Part shown: positions 1 through 8,116 of the stretch, piece by piece
How positions within the stretch are numbered: the stretch's first letter is position 1
Layout: the number at the start of each line of letters is the position of its first letter
From: CATQHB01 sp965262595
Lineage (GTDB): Bacteria > Chloroflexota > Dehalococcoidia > Lucifugimonadales > UBA3495
NCBI GenBank assembly: GCA_965262595.1
Contig: OZ253548.1
Coordinates: 2,728,001 to 2,792,000, forward strand
DNA length: 64,000 bases
Direction: 5' to 3'
Notes under the pieces: generated by a model
Databases searched by the model: none
What the model was told of the DNA's origin: nothing
What the model saw: the letters and a program-made list of their open reading frames with translations, nothing else
Program-made: the position numbers and the translations under genes

Positions 1-609
1 AGTTGGTCTTTCCGGCGTGGCCGCGGTTAGCCGTGGCGACCCGGTGGCCGGGCCGGTTATCCGGTGTGCCGCCACCAGAATCAGAATCAGGCAGCCCAAA
101 AGGGCTTGGGCCAGGGCCATATGCGCCGCCACAATGTGGCTCGGCAATTCGGTCAAAACGGTTACCCCGCCCAGGCCGCCTTGCGCCAGCAGCAGAATCA
201 CCGCCGCCGTTGCCGGAATTACCAGCCGCCGCTCCCGCCGGTAGCCAATCCAGGCGACGGCGCAGGTGGCAATGATCAGCGGGCCGACGATGCCGGAGGC
301 CACCAGCCGGTGACTGTATTCGATGATTGCCGTCTTTTCCAGGGGCGGGATGATGTTTCCGTGGCAGAGGGGCCAGTCGGGGCAGCCCAGGCCGGAGCCG
401 GTGACCCGCACCACGCCGCCCAGGACAATCAGGGCAAAAGCCGCGACCACCGATGCCAGCGCCAGCCCCCGCAGCCAGCCCCCGCGGCGGCGGCCCAGGG
501 AGCTAGTGGAACTGTCGGAGCCGGTGGAACCCTCGGAATTACCGGTGGAACCCTCGGAATTATCGGAATTATTGGAACTATGGGAATTAGTGGTTTCTGC
601 CGCTGCCAT
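1..609 (-). CDS. ctaA: Heme A synthase (COX15/CtaA family), partial
   Basis: This gene runs off the left edge; 203 N-terminal residues are visible. CtaA is a membrane enzyme that oxidises the C8 methyl of heme O to make heme A for cytochrome c oxidase. The family motif GSGLGCPDWPLCHG lies near residues 70-83, followed by the heme-ligand region EYSHRLVA and, in a later helix, PSHIVAAHMALAQ. Three or four hydrophobic helices are visible. The ATG at 609 is the first start after an in-frame gap. The first 35 or so residues are a Ser/Asn/Gly/Thr-rich tail built from an imperfect repeat, which is unusual for CtaA. It is divergent from the ABC exporter at 669, with about 60 bp between the start codons. 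The identification is firm; the exact start is less certain because of the low-complexity N-terminus. Confidence 0.9.
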   Translation of the reverse strand, partial: MAAAETTNSHSSNNSDNSEGSTGNSEGSTGSDSSTSSLGRRRGGWLRGLALASVVAAFALIVLGGVVRVTGSGLGCPDWPLCHGNIIPPLEKTAIIEYSHRLVASGIVGPLIIATCAVAWIGYRRERRLVIPATAAVILLLAQGGLGGVTVLTELPSHIVAAHMALAQALLGCLILILVAAHRITGPATGSPRLTAATPERPT

Positions 610-646
610 GAGGCCCTTGACTATCTCCCCTATGCCTGGTGACTTG

Positions 647-655
647 TGATATAAT
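647..655 (+). promoter_or_regulatory. Extended -10 promoter, near-leaderless
   Basis: TGATATAAT is a perfect TGnTATAAT extended -10 element. Transcription would begin near 662, only about 7 nt before the ATG at 669, and there is no Shine-Dalgarno sequence in between. This favours 669 over the in-frame GTG at 639 as the start of the downstream ABC ATPase, with a near-leaderless mRNA. No convincing -35 box is visible. Confidence 0.6.
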
Positions 656-668
656 TCTCAATGTTATC

Positions 669-1697
669 ATGGATGCAGCGATTCGGGTAGAAGGTCTGGT
701 CAAACGGTTCGGCTCTTTCACAGCGGTGGATGACATTTCTTTCGATGTGATGCCCGGCGAGGTATTCGGTATTCTGGGCCCTAACGGAGCCGGCAAAACC
801 ACTACCCTGGAAATTATAGAGGGTCTGCAAACTTCCACCTCCGGCCGGGTTAGCGTCCTCGGGCTGGATATACGGCGGGAAGCCGCCCGGATCAAGTCTC
901 GCATCGGCGTTCAACTTCAGTCCTCGGCCTACTACGATTTCCTTAACCTGCGGGAGATTCTGAGCCTCCTGGGCAGTTTCTACCCCCAGCGAGTGGCCCC
1001 CCAAGAACTGCTGGAGCAGGTGGGACTGGCCGACAAGAGCGGCAGCCGGGTTAAACAGCTTTCCCTCGGCCAAAAACAGCGCTTTACCGTGGCGGCCAGC
1101 CTGGTAAACGACCCTGAATTGGTGATTCTGGACGAGCCGACCACCGGCCTGGACCCCCAGGCCCGCCACAGCCTATGGGACTTGATCCGTCAGATTCACC
1201 AGCGCAACGCCACCGTGGTGCTCACCACCCACTATATGGAGGAGGCCGAAACCCTCTGCCAGCGGCTGGCGATCATGGACCACGGCAAGATTGTCGCCAT
1301 CGACACTCCGAACAACCTGATTAGCCGGATAAAAACCACCTACACCATCAAGCTGATTGCCTCCGACCCCCTGACCAAAGCCCAATCGCTGGCCCTGGGC
1401 GGCTTGGCCGAACCGGCGCCGGTGGGCCAGGCTTTGGAGTCAACTCAGCCCACTCAGCCTACTCAGCCCACTCAGTCCGTCCATTCCACGAATTCCATAC
1501 AGGCGATCCAGTCCACGCCGTCCATGCCGTCCGACGGGCATCCCTACCTGCTCCGATTGGACAAGACCCCGGAGGCGCTGAACGGCGTCCTGAACGGTAT
1601 TGTCCGGAGCGACATCTCCCTCAAGCATCTGGAAATCATGCCGGCCACTTTGGAGGATGTCTTTCTGGAACTAACCGGCAATGAGCTGCAGGACTAG
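669..1697 (+). CDS. ABC-2 type transporter ATP-binding protein (DrrA/CcmA-like)
   Basis: Cytoplasmic ATPase of a multidrug or lipid-type ABC-2 exporter, 342 residues. Walker A GPNGAGKTT starts at residue 37, the signature is LSLGQKQ, Walker B is LVILDEPTTGLD, and the switch histidine is in TTHYMEEAE. The C-terminal regulatory region holds an in-frame low-complexity insertion around window positions 1440-1530: TQP repeats from 9-bp units, then a Ser/Gln-rich stretch. After that the usual C-terminal motif (PATLEDVFLELTG) resumes, so the repeat is a genuine insertion in a surface loop. The permease gene begins 2 bp after the stop, so the two form one exporter. The start at 669 was chosen because an extended -10 promoter overlaps the upstream GTG. 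Confidence 0.93.
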   Translation: MDAAIRVEGLVKRFGSFTAVDDISFDVMPGEVFGILGPNGAGKTTTLEIIEGLQTSTSGRVSVLGLDIRREAARIKSRIGVQLQSSAYYDFLNLREILSLLGSFYPQRVAPQELLEQVGLADKSGSRVKQLSLGQKQRFTVAASLVNDPELVILDEPTTGLDPQARHSLWDLIRQIHQRNATVVLTTHYMEEAETLCQRLAIMDHGKIVAIDTPNNLISRIKTTYTIKLIASDPLTKAQSLALGGLAEPAPVGQALESTQPTQPTQPTQSVHSTNSIQAIQSTPSMPSDGHPYLLRLDKTPEALNGVLNGIVRSDISLKHLEIMPATLEDVFLELTGNELQD

Positions 1698-1699
1698 TC

Positions 1700-2857
1700 A
1701 TGCTTCCCCTGATTGCCGCCAACCTTAAAATTATGTCCCGCAACCGCCAGGTTACTTTCTGGGCCCTGTTCTTTCCCTTGATGCTGGTGGTGGTATTTGG
1801 CCTGTTCGACCTGGACTCCGTTGGTTCCTCCAGCATGACGGTTATTGACCGGGCCCGGACCCCCGAATCTTTTCAGCTAACCGCCATTTTGGAGGATATC
1901 GAAGTCCTGCTCCTGGAGGAGCCGCCGGCAAGCCCGGAAGCCGCCCGCCGCTTGGTAGCCAACGGCAGCCTGAACTATCTCCTGATTATCCCCGCCGGTT
2001 TCTCTGCCGACCCACTCTCGGTCGGTGGCGAAGGAGATGTTGCTGCGGCAGCCGGTGACCGCGCTGAACCGGCATCCGAACCGCAATCCGAACTCCAATT
2101 CGAACCGGCATCAATAACCCTGGTGCAGAATACGGGCAGCGAGGAGCGAAATCAGTTGGTCGCCGGCATCATCCAGCGGCTGTACGTCGAGGTTCTCAGC
2201 GGTGACAGCGCCGAGGAGGTTCCATCCCCGGTAATTACTGAGACCTTGCAGACCCGGCAGGTGTCATATTTTGACCTGGTGCTGCTGGGATTGGTGGGCA
2301 TGGGAATAATGACCAATTCCATCATTTCGGGGGCGGTCAGAATCAGTACCTACCGCAGTATGTCGATCCTCAAGCGGGTGCTGGTAACTCCCCTGTCGAT
2401 CTGGAAATTCTTTGCCGCCGAGATTACCTCCCAACTCCTGCTGGCGGTAGTGCAGGCGGTAATCATCCTGCTGGTCGGCGTGTATATCTTCAAAGCGCAG
2501 ATTAGCGGCAATGTCCTTTATCTGCTGCCCTTCGTGCTATTGGGCAGTATTACTTTCCTGAATATCGGTTTCATCATTTCGGCCTGGGCCAAAACCCCGG
2601 CCGCCGCCGCCGGTATGGGTAACGCCGCCGCCTTCCCGATGATGTTTTTTGCCGGAACCTTTTTCCCCACCTCGTCTCTGCCCTGGCTGCTGCCCTATGT
2701 GGCCGACGCTTTGCCGCTGGCCCCGATGCTTACCGGCTTCCGGGAGATCGCGATAAACGAAGCTTCTCTATGGCAGGTATGGCCCCAACTGGCGGTTCTG
2801 AGCGGTTGGGTTGCCGGGACTTCTCTGGCCGCTATCCGGATATTCCGGTTCAGTTAA
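1700..2857 (+). CDS. ABC-2 type transporter permease
   Basis: Inner-membrane subunit (385 residues) of the exporter whose ATPase ends 2 bp upstream. One helix (about residues 18-38) is followed by a roughly 150-residue extracytoplasmic domain. Four to five helices then follow from about residue 190 to the end, the standard ABC-2/DrrB or YhgE-like layout. The region AGMGNAAAFPMMFFAGTFFP matches the conserved ABC-2 permease segment that leads into the last helices. The extracytoplasmic domain contains a Glu/Pro/Ser-rich stretch (EPASEPQSELQFEPAS). AGGA 6 nt upstream of the ATG serves as ribosome binding site, overlapping the ATPase stop. The substrate cannot be told from sequence. Confidence 0.9.
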   Translation: MLPLIAANLKIMSRNRQVTFWALFFPLMLVVVFGLFDLDSVGSSSMTVIDRARTPESFQLTAILEDIEVLLLEEPPASPEAARRLVANGSLNYLLIIPAGFSADPLSVGGEGDVAAAAGDRAEPASEPQSELQFEPASITLVQNTGSEERNQLVAGIIQRLYVEVLSGDSAEEVPSPVITETLQTRQVSYFDLVLLGLVGMGIMTNSIISGAVRISTYRSMSILKRVLVTPLSIWKFFAAEITSQLLLAVVQAVIILLVGVYIFKAQISGNVLYLLPFVLLGSITFLNIGFIISAWAKTPAAAAGMGNAAAFPMMFFAGTFFPTSSLPWLLPYVADALPLAPMLTGFREIAINEASLWQVWPQLAVLSGWVAGTSLAAIRIFRFS

Positions 2858-3024
2858 TCGGGCGGAAAAGTTGCTGCGGCAGCCGTTTGGTTCCTTGCTC
2901 ATGAGCCCGCTCTACCGTTTACTTTGGAGTTTCCGGTGGAGTTTCCGGCGGCCCAATCCGGTAGGCAGATAAGCGAATTAACCAGCAGACTTTGTTTTGT
3001 ATCCGTTTTTATCGTAGAAGCAAG

Positions 3025-3339
3025 ATGCCGGTCAAGGTCATAATTGCTTGCGCCGTCCTCTCCGCAGCGGCTGCGGCCCTGCTGCTGTCAATCGGGTGCG
3101 GCGAAGCGAATCCCCGGCAGGTTCGAGGTCAGGTGGTAGAAGTGGTAAGCCGGAACTTCACCGAGTTGGAAAGTCTGCGGATCCGCGACGCCGACGGCCG
3201 GGAGTATGCCTTTACCGCTACGGGATTTCTGGGGTTCACTCCCTCCCACGTCAAAGAGCATCAGCTTTTGGGCCAAACCCTGCTGGTAACTTACGTGGAG
3301 CGCGGCGATGAGCTGGTGGCCCTCGCCCTGACCGACTAA
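3025..3339 (+). CDS. Small putative lipoprotein of unknown function
   Basis: 104 residues. The N-terminus has a positively charged start, a hydrophobic run of Ala/Leu and then SIGCG, which looks like a weak lipobox with Cys near residue 24; export and lipidation are inferences. The mature part (about 80 residues) is rich in beta-forming residues (VRGQVVEVVSRNFTELESLR) and may be a small OB or beta-barrel fold. I do not recognise the family. The ATG at 3025 is chosen over the longer reading frame because it starts directly at the signal sequence. Confidence 0.6.
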   Translation: MPVKVIIACAVLSAAAAALLLSIGCGEANPRQVRGQVVEVVSRNFTELESLRIRDADGREYAFTATGFLGFTPSHVKEHQLLGQTLLVTYVERGDELVALALTD

Positions 3340-3521
3340 CCGGCGGGCAGCAGAAGCAGGCAGGGGAAGCGGGTGGCAGACGGAGGCAGGGGAAGAGCAT
3401 CGGCAACCTTGGTGGCGCTAGCCCCAGAGTCTTTCTACCGTAACCACTCCGGCCCACCCCCCGCTCATCCTGGGCCGGTGTAAGGAGCGATCCGGGCGTT
3501 AGTTGCCCTGGCCGCCCGCCG

Positions 3522-4646
3522 CTAAAACGCATCCTTCAGCGCTGCTTCAATTTCCCCCTCCGGCGTAAACTGCTCGAACTTGGCGCTAATCCGGCCATCC
3601 TTGCCCACCACAAAAGTCCACGGTTCGGTGGGCAGGCCCCATTCGTCCACCGCCGGAACCCGCTGGGCGGAAAAGCGGTCTCCTTGAATCAAATGGGGGT
3701 TGGCAAAGACCTCCACGTGGATGAAATTGGCTTCTTCCCGGTAGCGATCCTTGAGCCGTCCGATAATTTCAAGCTGGGGACCGCAGGTGGCGCTGACACA
3801 AAATGCCGGCGTGGAAAACAGGATGACCATAGGTTGGCCCAATTCCAAAGCCTCATGCACCGAAAGTTGGTACAGGTCCGGGTCCGGGGTCGGTGCGCTG
3901 GTGATGGTTGCCAGGTCGTTCGTCGCGCCGGCCGTGGGGGTTACGCTGCGGGGAGCCGGTTCGCCCAGGGCCGGTGTGGCGGTTTCCCCGGCGACTCGGA
4001 CGGCGGTGGTGGTCTTTATCTCCGTGCCGTCCGCGGCGGTGGCGGTTACCACCAACTCCCAAAGGCCGGGATGGTCCGGAGTTGCGTCGCCCGCCTGGTC
4101 AAATTCCAGGTTGGCGACAAAGACTCCCCGGTTGCTGCCTTCCGGCGGCCAGGGTAAAAACCGGGCGGTGGCGGTGCGCCGGGCCACTCCATCGGTCTCG
4201 CCCGGAGGGGTATAAACTGCCCACACCTGGGCCTCGGCGGCGTTTACCGGCGCGTTGTCCCGGTCAACCAGGCCGAATATCAGCCGGTTAGACCCCATTG
4301 CCAGGTCGGAACTGACCATTATGGCGCTATATTCCGGGCCGCCCGGCAACGTGTCGGCTTCCGGTCCCGCGCCGGTTGGGGGAGAAAAGCAGGCAACGGA
4401 GAACAGCGCCAGCAGCGCCATTGCCAAAATCATTAACGTCGGCGTTACCAGCGCCGTCGGCCCGGCAAAGACGGCGTTGGTAGATTTGCAAACAGTTGGA
4501 GAAGCGTCGAAAACGCGGGCTGTCCTGCCGTTGGCGCTAGCGGAAAGCAAGCCGATGCGCCGGGTAAAAGGCCGGCCAAATAACTGGTACATCAGGAAGC
4601 CGCCAATAGTCCGGTTGAAAGGTCGCCGGGCCGTGACTGTCGGCAA
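3522..4646 (-). CDS. Membrane-anchored thioredoxin-like protein
   Basis: 374 residues. A hydrophobic segment at about residues 72-86 ends in FSVAC and could be a membrane anchor or lipoprotein signal. It is followed by a beta-rich domain of about 130 residues, a Thr/Pro linker, and a C-terminal thioredoxin-like domain of about 120 residues. That domain has the motif FSTPAFCVSATCGPQ, a CX4C pair instead of CXXC, and a late cis-Pro-like segment (SAQRVPAVDEWG). The role is probably extracytoplasmic disulfide or copper-thiol chemistry; heme A synthase at the left edge makes an oxidase-assembly role conceivable, but this is only inference. The TTG at 4646 has GGAG 7 nt upstream and sits 3 bp after the MmgE stop, so translation may be coupled. 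An internal ATG (residue 72) would instead start directly at the signal sequence but has no visible ribosome binding site. Confidence 0.7.
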   Translation of the reverse strand: MPTVTARRPFNRTIGGFLMYQLFGRPFTRRIGLLSASANGRTARVFDASPTVCKSTNAVFAGPTALVTPTLMILAMALLALFSVACFSPPTGAGPEADTLPGGPEYSAIMVSSDLAMGSNRLIFGLVDRDNAPVNAAEAQVWAVYTPPGETDGVARRTATARFLPWPPEGSNRGVFVANLEFDQAGDATPDHPGLWELVVTATAADGTEIKTTTAVRVAGETATPALGEPAPRSVTPTAGATNDLATITSAPTPDPDLYQLSVHEALELGQPMVILFSTPAFCVSATCGPQLEIIGRLKDRYREEANFIHVEVFANPHLIQGDRFSAQRVPAVDEWGLPTEPWTFVVGKDGRISAKFEQFTPEGEIEAALKDAF

Positions 4647-4649
4647 GCC

Positions 4650-6059
4650 CTAACTCCGGACGCAGAGTTCAATCAGGTGGTCAATTCTCGGCTCAACCTC
4701 CAGAGCGGAAACGATTTGGGTGATGCCTTCCAGCTTTTCCCGGGGCCAGGCCATGTCGTTGAACAGTGGCCGGAGCCGGCGGATTTCGGTGGACAGGTTC
4801 CACTCCAGTTCGTTGCCCTGGTACTCTCCCTGATACTCGGTGCCGCCGCGCATGGCTACGGTGATACGGGGGGCAAAGGCCGGTCGGTCCTGGTGTCCGA
4901 CCACCTCCACCAAATTCATCAGGGACATTACCTCCGGCTGCTCTTGCGCCGATTCGTCGCCGGGGTCGATGCGGGGATTCAGTGGGGGATAGCTGCCGTT
5001 GACGCAGGTGTAGGCGGTGAAATAGTGAGTGCTGCCCACTCCGGGCGACTCGGCGCTGCGGGCCGGGTTGGGGAAAGCGGGTGACGGATACAGCGTTTCC
5101 AGCCAGTTCATATCCACGGTGATTTTCTCAATTTCCGGGATAATCAGGTTGTGGGACGAGCGCATGGCGGTCATCAACTCAATGACCGGGCAGTTGTAAC
5201 CCGCCGTGGGGTAAAGCTTGGGTGTCACGTGCAGCAGTTCCCAGCGGACTCCCAAATCGGCCACCACGTCATCCAGGGATACCTGGTTCGGCCCGCTGAA
5301 CACATAGGAAAGCTCGCCCCGGTTGTTGCCGGTGAAGGCGTTATAAAAGCCGGCGTCTCCCTCCAGGGCCGTCTCGGAGCCGCGGACGTGCCCGCGGGCC
5401 AGCATGGCGGCCATGATGCCGTTGCGGGTGGCGTTGGGTTCATGGAACAGCATTTCCCGGCCACCGGCCCGCGCTCCCTCGGTGGTTCCGCCGGTAAAGG
5501 TGCAGGCCAGGGCCAGCGCCGTTACCAATTGGTCTTCGTTCAGGTGCATCAACTTGCCGGTGGTTACCGCCGCCCCCAGCGTCCCGTAAACCGGGCTGGA
5601 GCGAAACCCACGGGCTTGGGTAGAGGGAATAAAGTCGCCGGCAATGCGGGCTTCCACCTCGTAGCCGGCGGCCAGGGCGGTTATCAGTTGGCGCCCGGTG
5701 TGCCGCTCGATCTCCAGAGTAGCCAGGCCGGCCGGAATCAGACAGGGGCCGGGGTGGATTAACATTCGGTAGGAGTCGGATTGATTGGTGGCGTGCATCA
5801 GTTTACTGTTGGCAAAGGCGGCCCCATAGCGGGTTGCCTTGCTGCCGTCCACCAAGATAGTTGCCCCGTCGGGTTTGCCCTCCTCCTGTTTGACCAATTC
5901 AATGGCCTCTTGGCCGTGGCTGGTTTCCGCCCCGAGGATGGAGGTTACCAGGGCGTGGAGCACGGATGCCTTGATTTTGTCCGGCACCTCGGGCGGCAGC
6001 ATTTCATATTCCAGATTATCAACGTAACGGGCAAAAGTTCGGCTCAGGGAGTCTGGCAT
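4650..6059 (-). CDS. MmgE/PrpD family protein
   Basis: 469 residues, the usual full length for the 2-methylcitrate dehydratase (PrpD) / MmgE / aconitate decarboxylase superfamily. The N-terminal helical domain includes the segment FANSKLMHATNQSDSYR, in the position of the family's HALDFDD motif, then GAAVTTGKLMHLNEDQLV, both typical of the family. The C-terminal lid domain is present. Many members act as dehydratases on 2-hydroxy acids, but substrates vary and this one lacks the exact active-site string, so the substrate is unknown. It is the first gene of a minus-strand pair with the thioredoxin-like gene 3 bp downstream. The ATG at 6059 has AGGA about 6 nt upstream. Confidence 0.88.
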   Translation of the reverse strand: MPDSLSRTFARYVDNLEYEMLPPEVPDKIKASVLHALVTSILGAETSHGQEAIELVKQEEGKPDGATILVDGSKATRYGAAFANSKLMHATNQSDSYRMLIHPGPCLIPAGLATLEIERHTGRQLITALAAGYEVEARIAGDFIPSTQARGFRSSPVYGTLGAAVTTGKLMHLNEDQLVTALALACTFTGGTTEGARAGGREMLFHEPNATRNGIMAAMLARGHVRGSETALEGDAGFYNAFTGNNRGELSYVFSGPNQVSLDDVVADLGVRWELLHVTPKLYPTAGYNCPVIELMTAMRSSHNLIIPEIEKITVDMNWLETLYPSPAFPNPARSAESPGVGSTHYFTAYTCVNGSYPPLNPRIDPGDESAQEQPEVMSLMNLVEVVGHQDRPAFAPRITVAMRGGTEYQGEYQGNELEWNLSTEIRRLRPLFNDMAWPREKLEGITQIVSALEVEPRIDHLIELCVRS

Positions 6060-6238
6060 GGTGTTCCTATCCTCTCCGCTCTGTTGGTTAAGTGGTTAAG
6101 TTGGCTGGTGAGCTGATGCTGATGCTGTTGCTGATGCCGGGCCGGAACGCCGGGTTGCGGTCGTGGGGCTGACCGGAGAATCAATCCGGTTCCCTGGCGG
6201 CTAACGTTCTACTTCCGGCTCAGGACATATTTCCTGAG

Positions 6239-7036
6239 TTACTGTCCCAGACCCTGGGCGAAATCCAGCCAAACCCGGGCGCAAGGTACCGGCAGGACGT
6301 GCTGAACAAATCCGTAAACTCCGGGAAAGACCACCCGACGCCCGTTGGGGAAGAAGTCCGCCGCATCCCGAAAATCGCCCAGCACTTCCTCCCGCAGATT
6401 GGCCGCAGCCAGGATTAACGTCGGGGTCTTCACCGCGCCGAGCAGGGGACGCAGGTCGCCGCCGGCGTTGCGCTGAAACCCGCTGACCACGTGGGCCGGG
6501 GTGGCCTTCATCTGCTCGGCGTACCAGCGCGTATATTCCGGCGGCACAATTTGCGGGTCCAGCCGCCGCCCGATGGTGTTATCCACCCAGGCGGCGACTC
6601 CCTCTCGTTCAATCAAGTCGGCGCTCTCCCCGTGATGGGGGTCGTCAAAGCTGGTGGGCGAGGTGCAGGCGGTCAGGGAAAGCAGCCTTTCCTGGTGCCG
6701 GGTGGCAAAGCGCATGGCAATGGAGCCGCCGACCGTTTCGCCGATCAGGTGAACCCGCCCCAGCTCCAGCTTGTCCAGGAGCTCCAGCAGGTCACCGGCA
6801 AAGTTGTCCACCGACCAGGGGTAGCCCGGCTCCGGCGCGGTGGACTGGCCCATGCCCCGCATATCGAAGCGCACCACCCGGTAATGACGGGCGATAGTCG
6901 GGATCCAGGCGTACCACAGCTTGTGGTTCTTCGCCATTCCGTGATGCAGCACCACCGTCTCCGCCTCGGCCCAGGGGTCGGTAAAGTCATCTACGGTATA
7001 AAACAGTTCAATTCCGTCGTCCAGTTTTACTTTCAT
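6239..7036 (-). CDS. Alpha/beta hydrolase, PcaD-like, with Thr at the nucleophile position
   Basis: 265 residues, full length for alpha/beta hydrolases such as 3-oxoadipate enol-lactonase (PcaD). The oxyanion HG motif is VVLHHGMAKN near residue 30, and FDMRGMGQS is the usual strand-4 motif. The nucleophile elbow, normally GxSxG, reads GETVGG, so the codon ACG puts Thr where Ser is expected. The catalytic Asp region (LILAAANLREEV) and a late His (FVQHVLP) are less canonical too. The adjacent gene is a double carboxymuconolactone decarboxylase-like protein, echoing pcaC-pcaD linkage in aromatic ring-cleavage pathways. Hydrolysis of an ester or lactone is plausible but the altered elbow makes this unsure. 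The start at 7036 has GAGGGA upstream. Confidence 0.8.
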   Translation of the reverse strand: MKVKLDDGIELFYTVDDFTDPWAEAETVVLHHGMAKNHKLWYAWIPTIARHYRVVRFDMRGMGQSTAPEPGYPWSVDNFAGDLLELLDKLELGRVHLIGETVGGSIAMRFATRHQERLLSLTACTSPTSFDDPHHGESADLIEREGVAAWVDNTIGRRLDPQIVPPEYTRWYAEQMKATPAHVVSGFQRNAGGDLRPLLGAVKTPTLILAAANLREEVLGDFRDAADFFPNGRRVVFPGVYGFVQHVLPVPCARVWLDFAQGLGQ

Positions 7037-7163
7037 TAATTCCCTCTGGCATCAGCTTGCCGGATTCCCGGTCACGGATTCCGGCTCCTGGATTCTCAGT
7101 CCTGGATTCTAGGTCACAGATTCTATGTCCTGGACTTCCGACTTGGCCGGCCGGCCTGTCAGG

Positions 7164-7964
7164 CTAGGCGGCTGTGACCTCTTCGTTGAACACGGATCGG
7201 GCGATGCGCATGGCGGTGCGGGTATTAAAGTACCCACCGTAGAGGGTAAGCTGCACAAATACCTCCATAATCTCGGCGGGAGTCATGCCCGCCCGCATCG
7301 CTCCGGAGATGCGCCGTCGGAGCTGCCGGTCATAATGGCCCATAACGGTCATGGCGGCCAGGGAGCACATGGAGCGTGCCTTGGCGTCCAGATGGGGGCG
7401 GGTGTGGATGGCGCCCCAGTTATACTGGTTAATCAGCTGCTCCAATTGCATCTCTTCCGAATCCGGGTCTTCGGAAAAGTAAACCGTAATATCTCCCATG
7501 TGTTCTTCGTGGGTCTTCTCGCCCAATTTTTGCAGGTCTTCCACCGTCATATTGGTGTCGTAAACCCGGGTGGGGGTAAACTGAATGCCGCGCTCGTCGA
7601 AAATATCCTTGACGATTAAAAGGGCGCTTTCCACCGCCGGCACGCCCACGTAAAAAGTCATCTGGATGAAAACTTCGACTACCTGCGCCGGGGTCAACCC
7701 CACATTCAGGGAGCGTTCAATGTGCCGGCGGAGCAAGGGCAGTTGGCGCTGTGCCATCAACGCCGAAACGGTGCAAATGCAGCGCTGCTTGACGTCTAAT
7801 CCGGGCCGACTCCAGATAGACCCGAACAAGGACTCTTCCACAATGCGCTTCAAATCCGGGGCTAGCTGGTCAATGCCAGGCAATGTAAAATGGCTCAGGT
7901 CTCCGGCGGCCATCGTTGAGCGCATTTCCAGGCCCTTTTCGAATCGTTCGTTAAGTGAAGTCAT
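7164..7964 (-). CDS. Carboxymuconolactone decarboxylase-like protein, two CMD domains
   Basis: 266 residues made of two tandem CMD/AhpD-fold domains, about residues 35-125 and 165-260. The repeats are recognisable as RRHIERSLNVGLTPAQVVEV and RRRISGAMRAGMTPAEIMEV, and each is followed by a hydrophobic helix (TFYVGVPAVESAL; TLYGGYFNTRTAM). Neither domain has the CXXC of AhpD peroxidases, so a lyase-type role as in PcaC is more likely than peroxide reduction. It sits upstream of the PcaD-like hydrolase on the same strand, which supports an aromatic or lactone catabolic module. The start at 7964 was chosen because GGAAGGAG lies 6 nt upstream; the longer frame adds ten unlikely residues. Confidence 0.85.
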   Translation of the reverse strand: MTSLNERFEKGLEMRSTMAAGDLSHFTLPGIDQLAPDLKRIVEESLFGSIWSRPGLDVKQRCICTVSALMAQRQLPLLRRHIERSLNVGLTPAQVVEVFIQMTFYVGVPAVESALLIVKDIFDERGIQFTPTRVYDTNMTVEDLQKLGEKTHEEHMGDITVYFSEDPDSEEMQLEQLINQYNWGAIHTRPHLDAKARSMCSLAAMTVMGHYDRQLRRRISGAMRAGMTPAEIMEVFVQLTLYGGYFNTRTAMRIARSVFNEEVTAA

Positions 7965-8116
7965 ACTTGCTCCTTCCTGGTGGTTGATAACCAAACTATA
8001 CTAATGTCGTACCATTACCGTTAGCATTAGCTTACCGTTGCCGTTGCCCTTGCCTGACCGGCGACAATTATAGCTTCATTTCTACTTAAAACCCATCGGC
8101 CGCCGCGAATGCGGCG

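Noticed and set aside
1..642. Plus-strand proteins in the first 640 bp
   Set aside because: They are shadows of the minus-strand ctaA, whose family motifs are clear.
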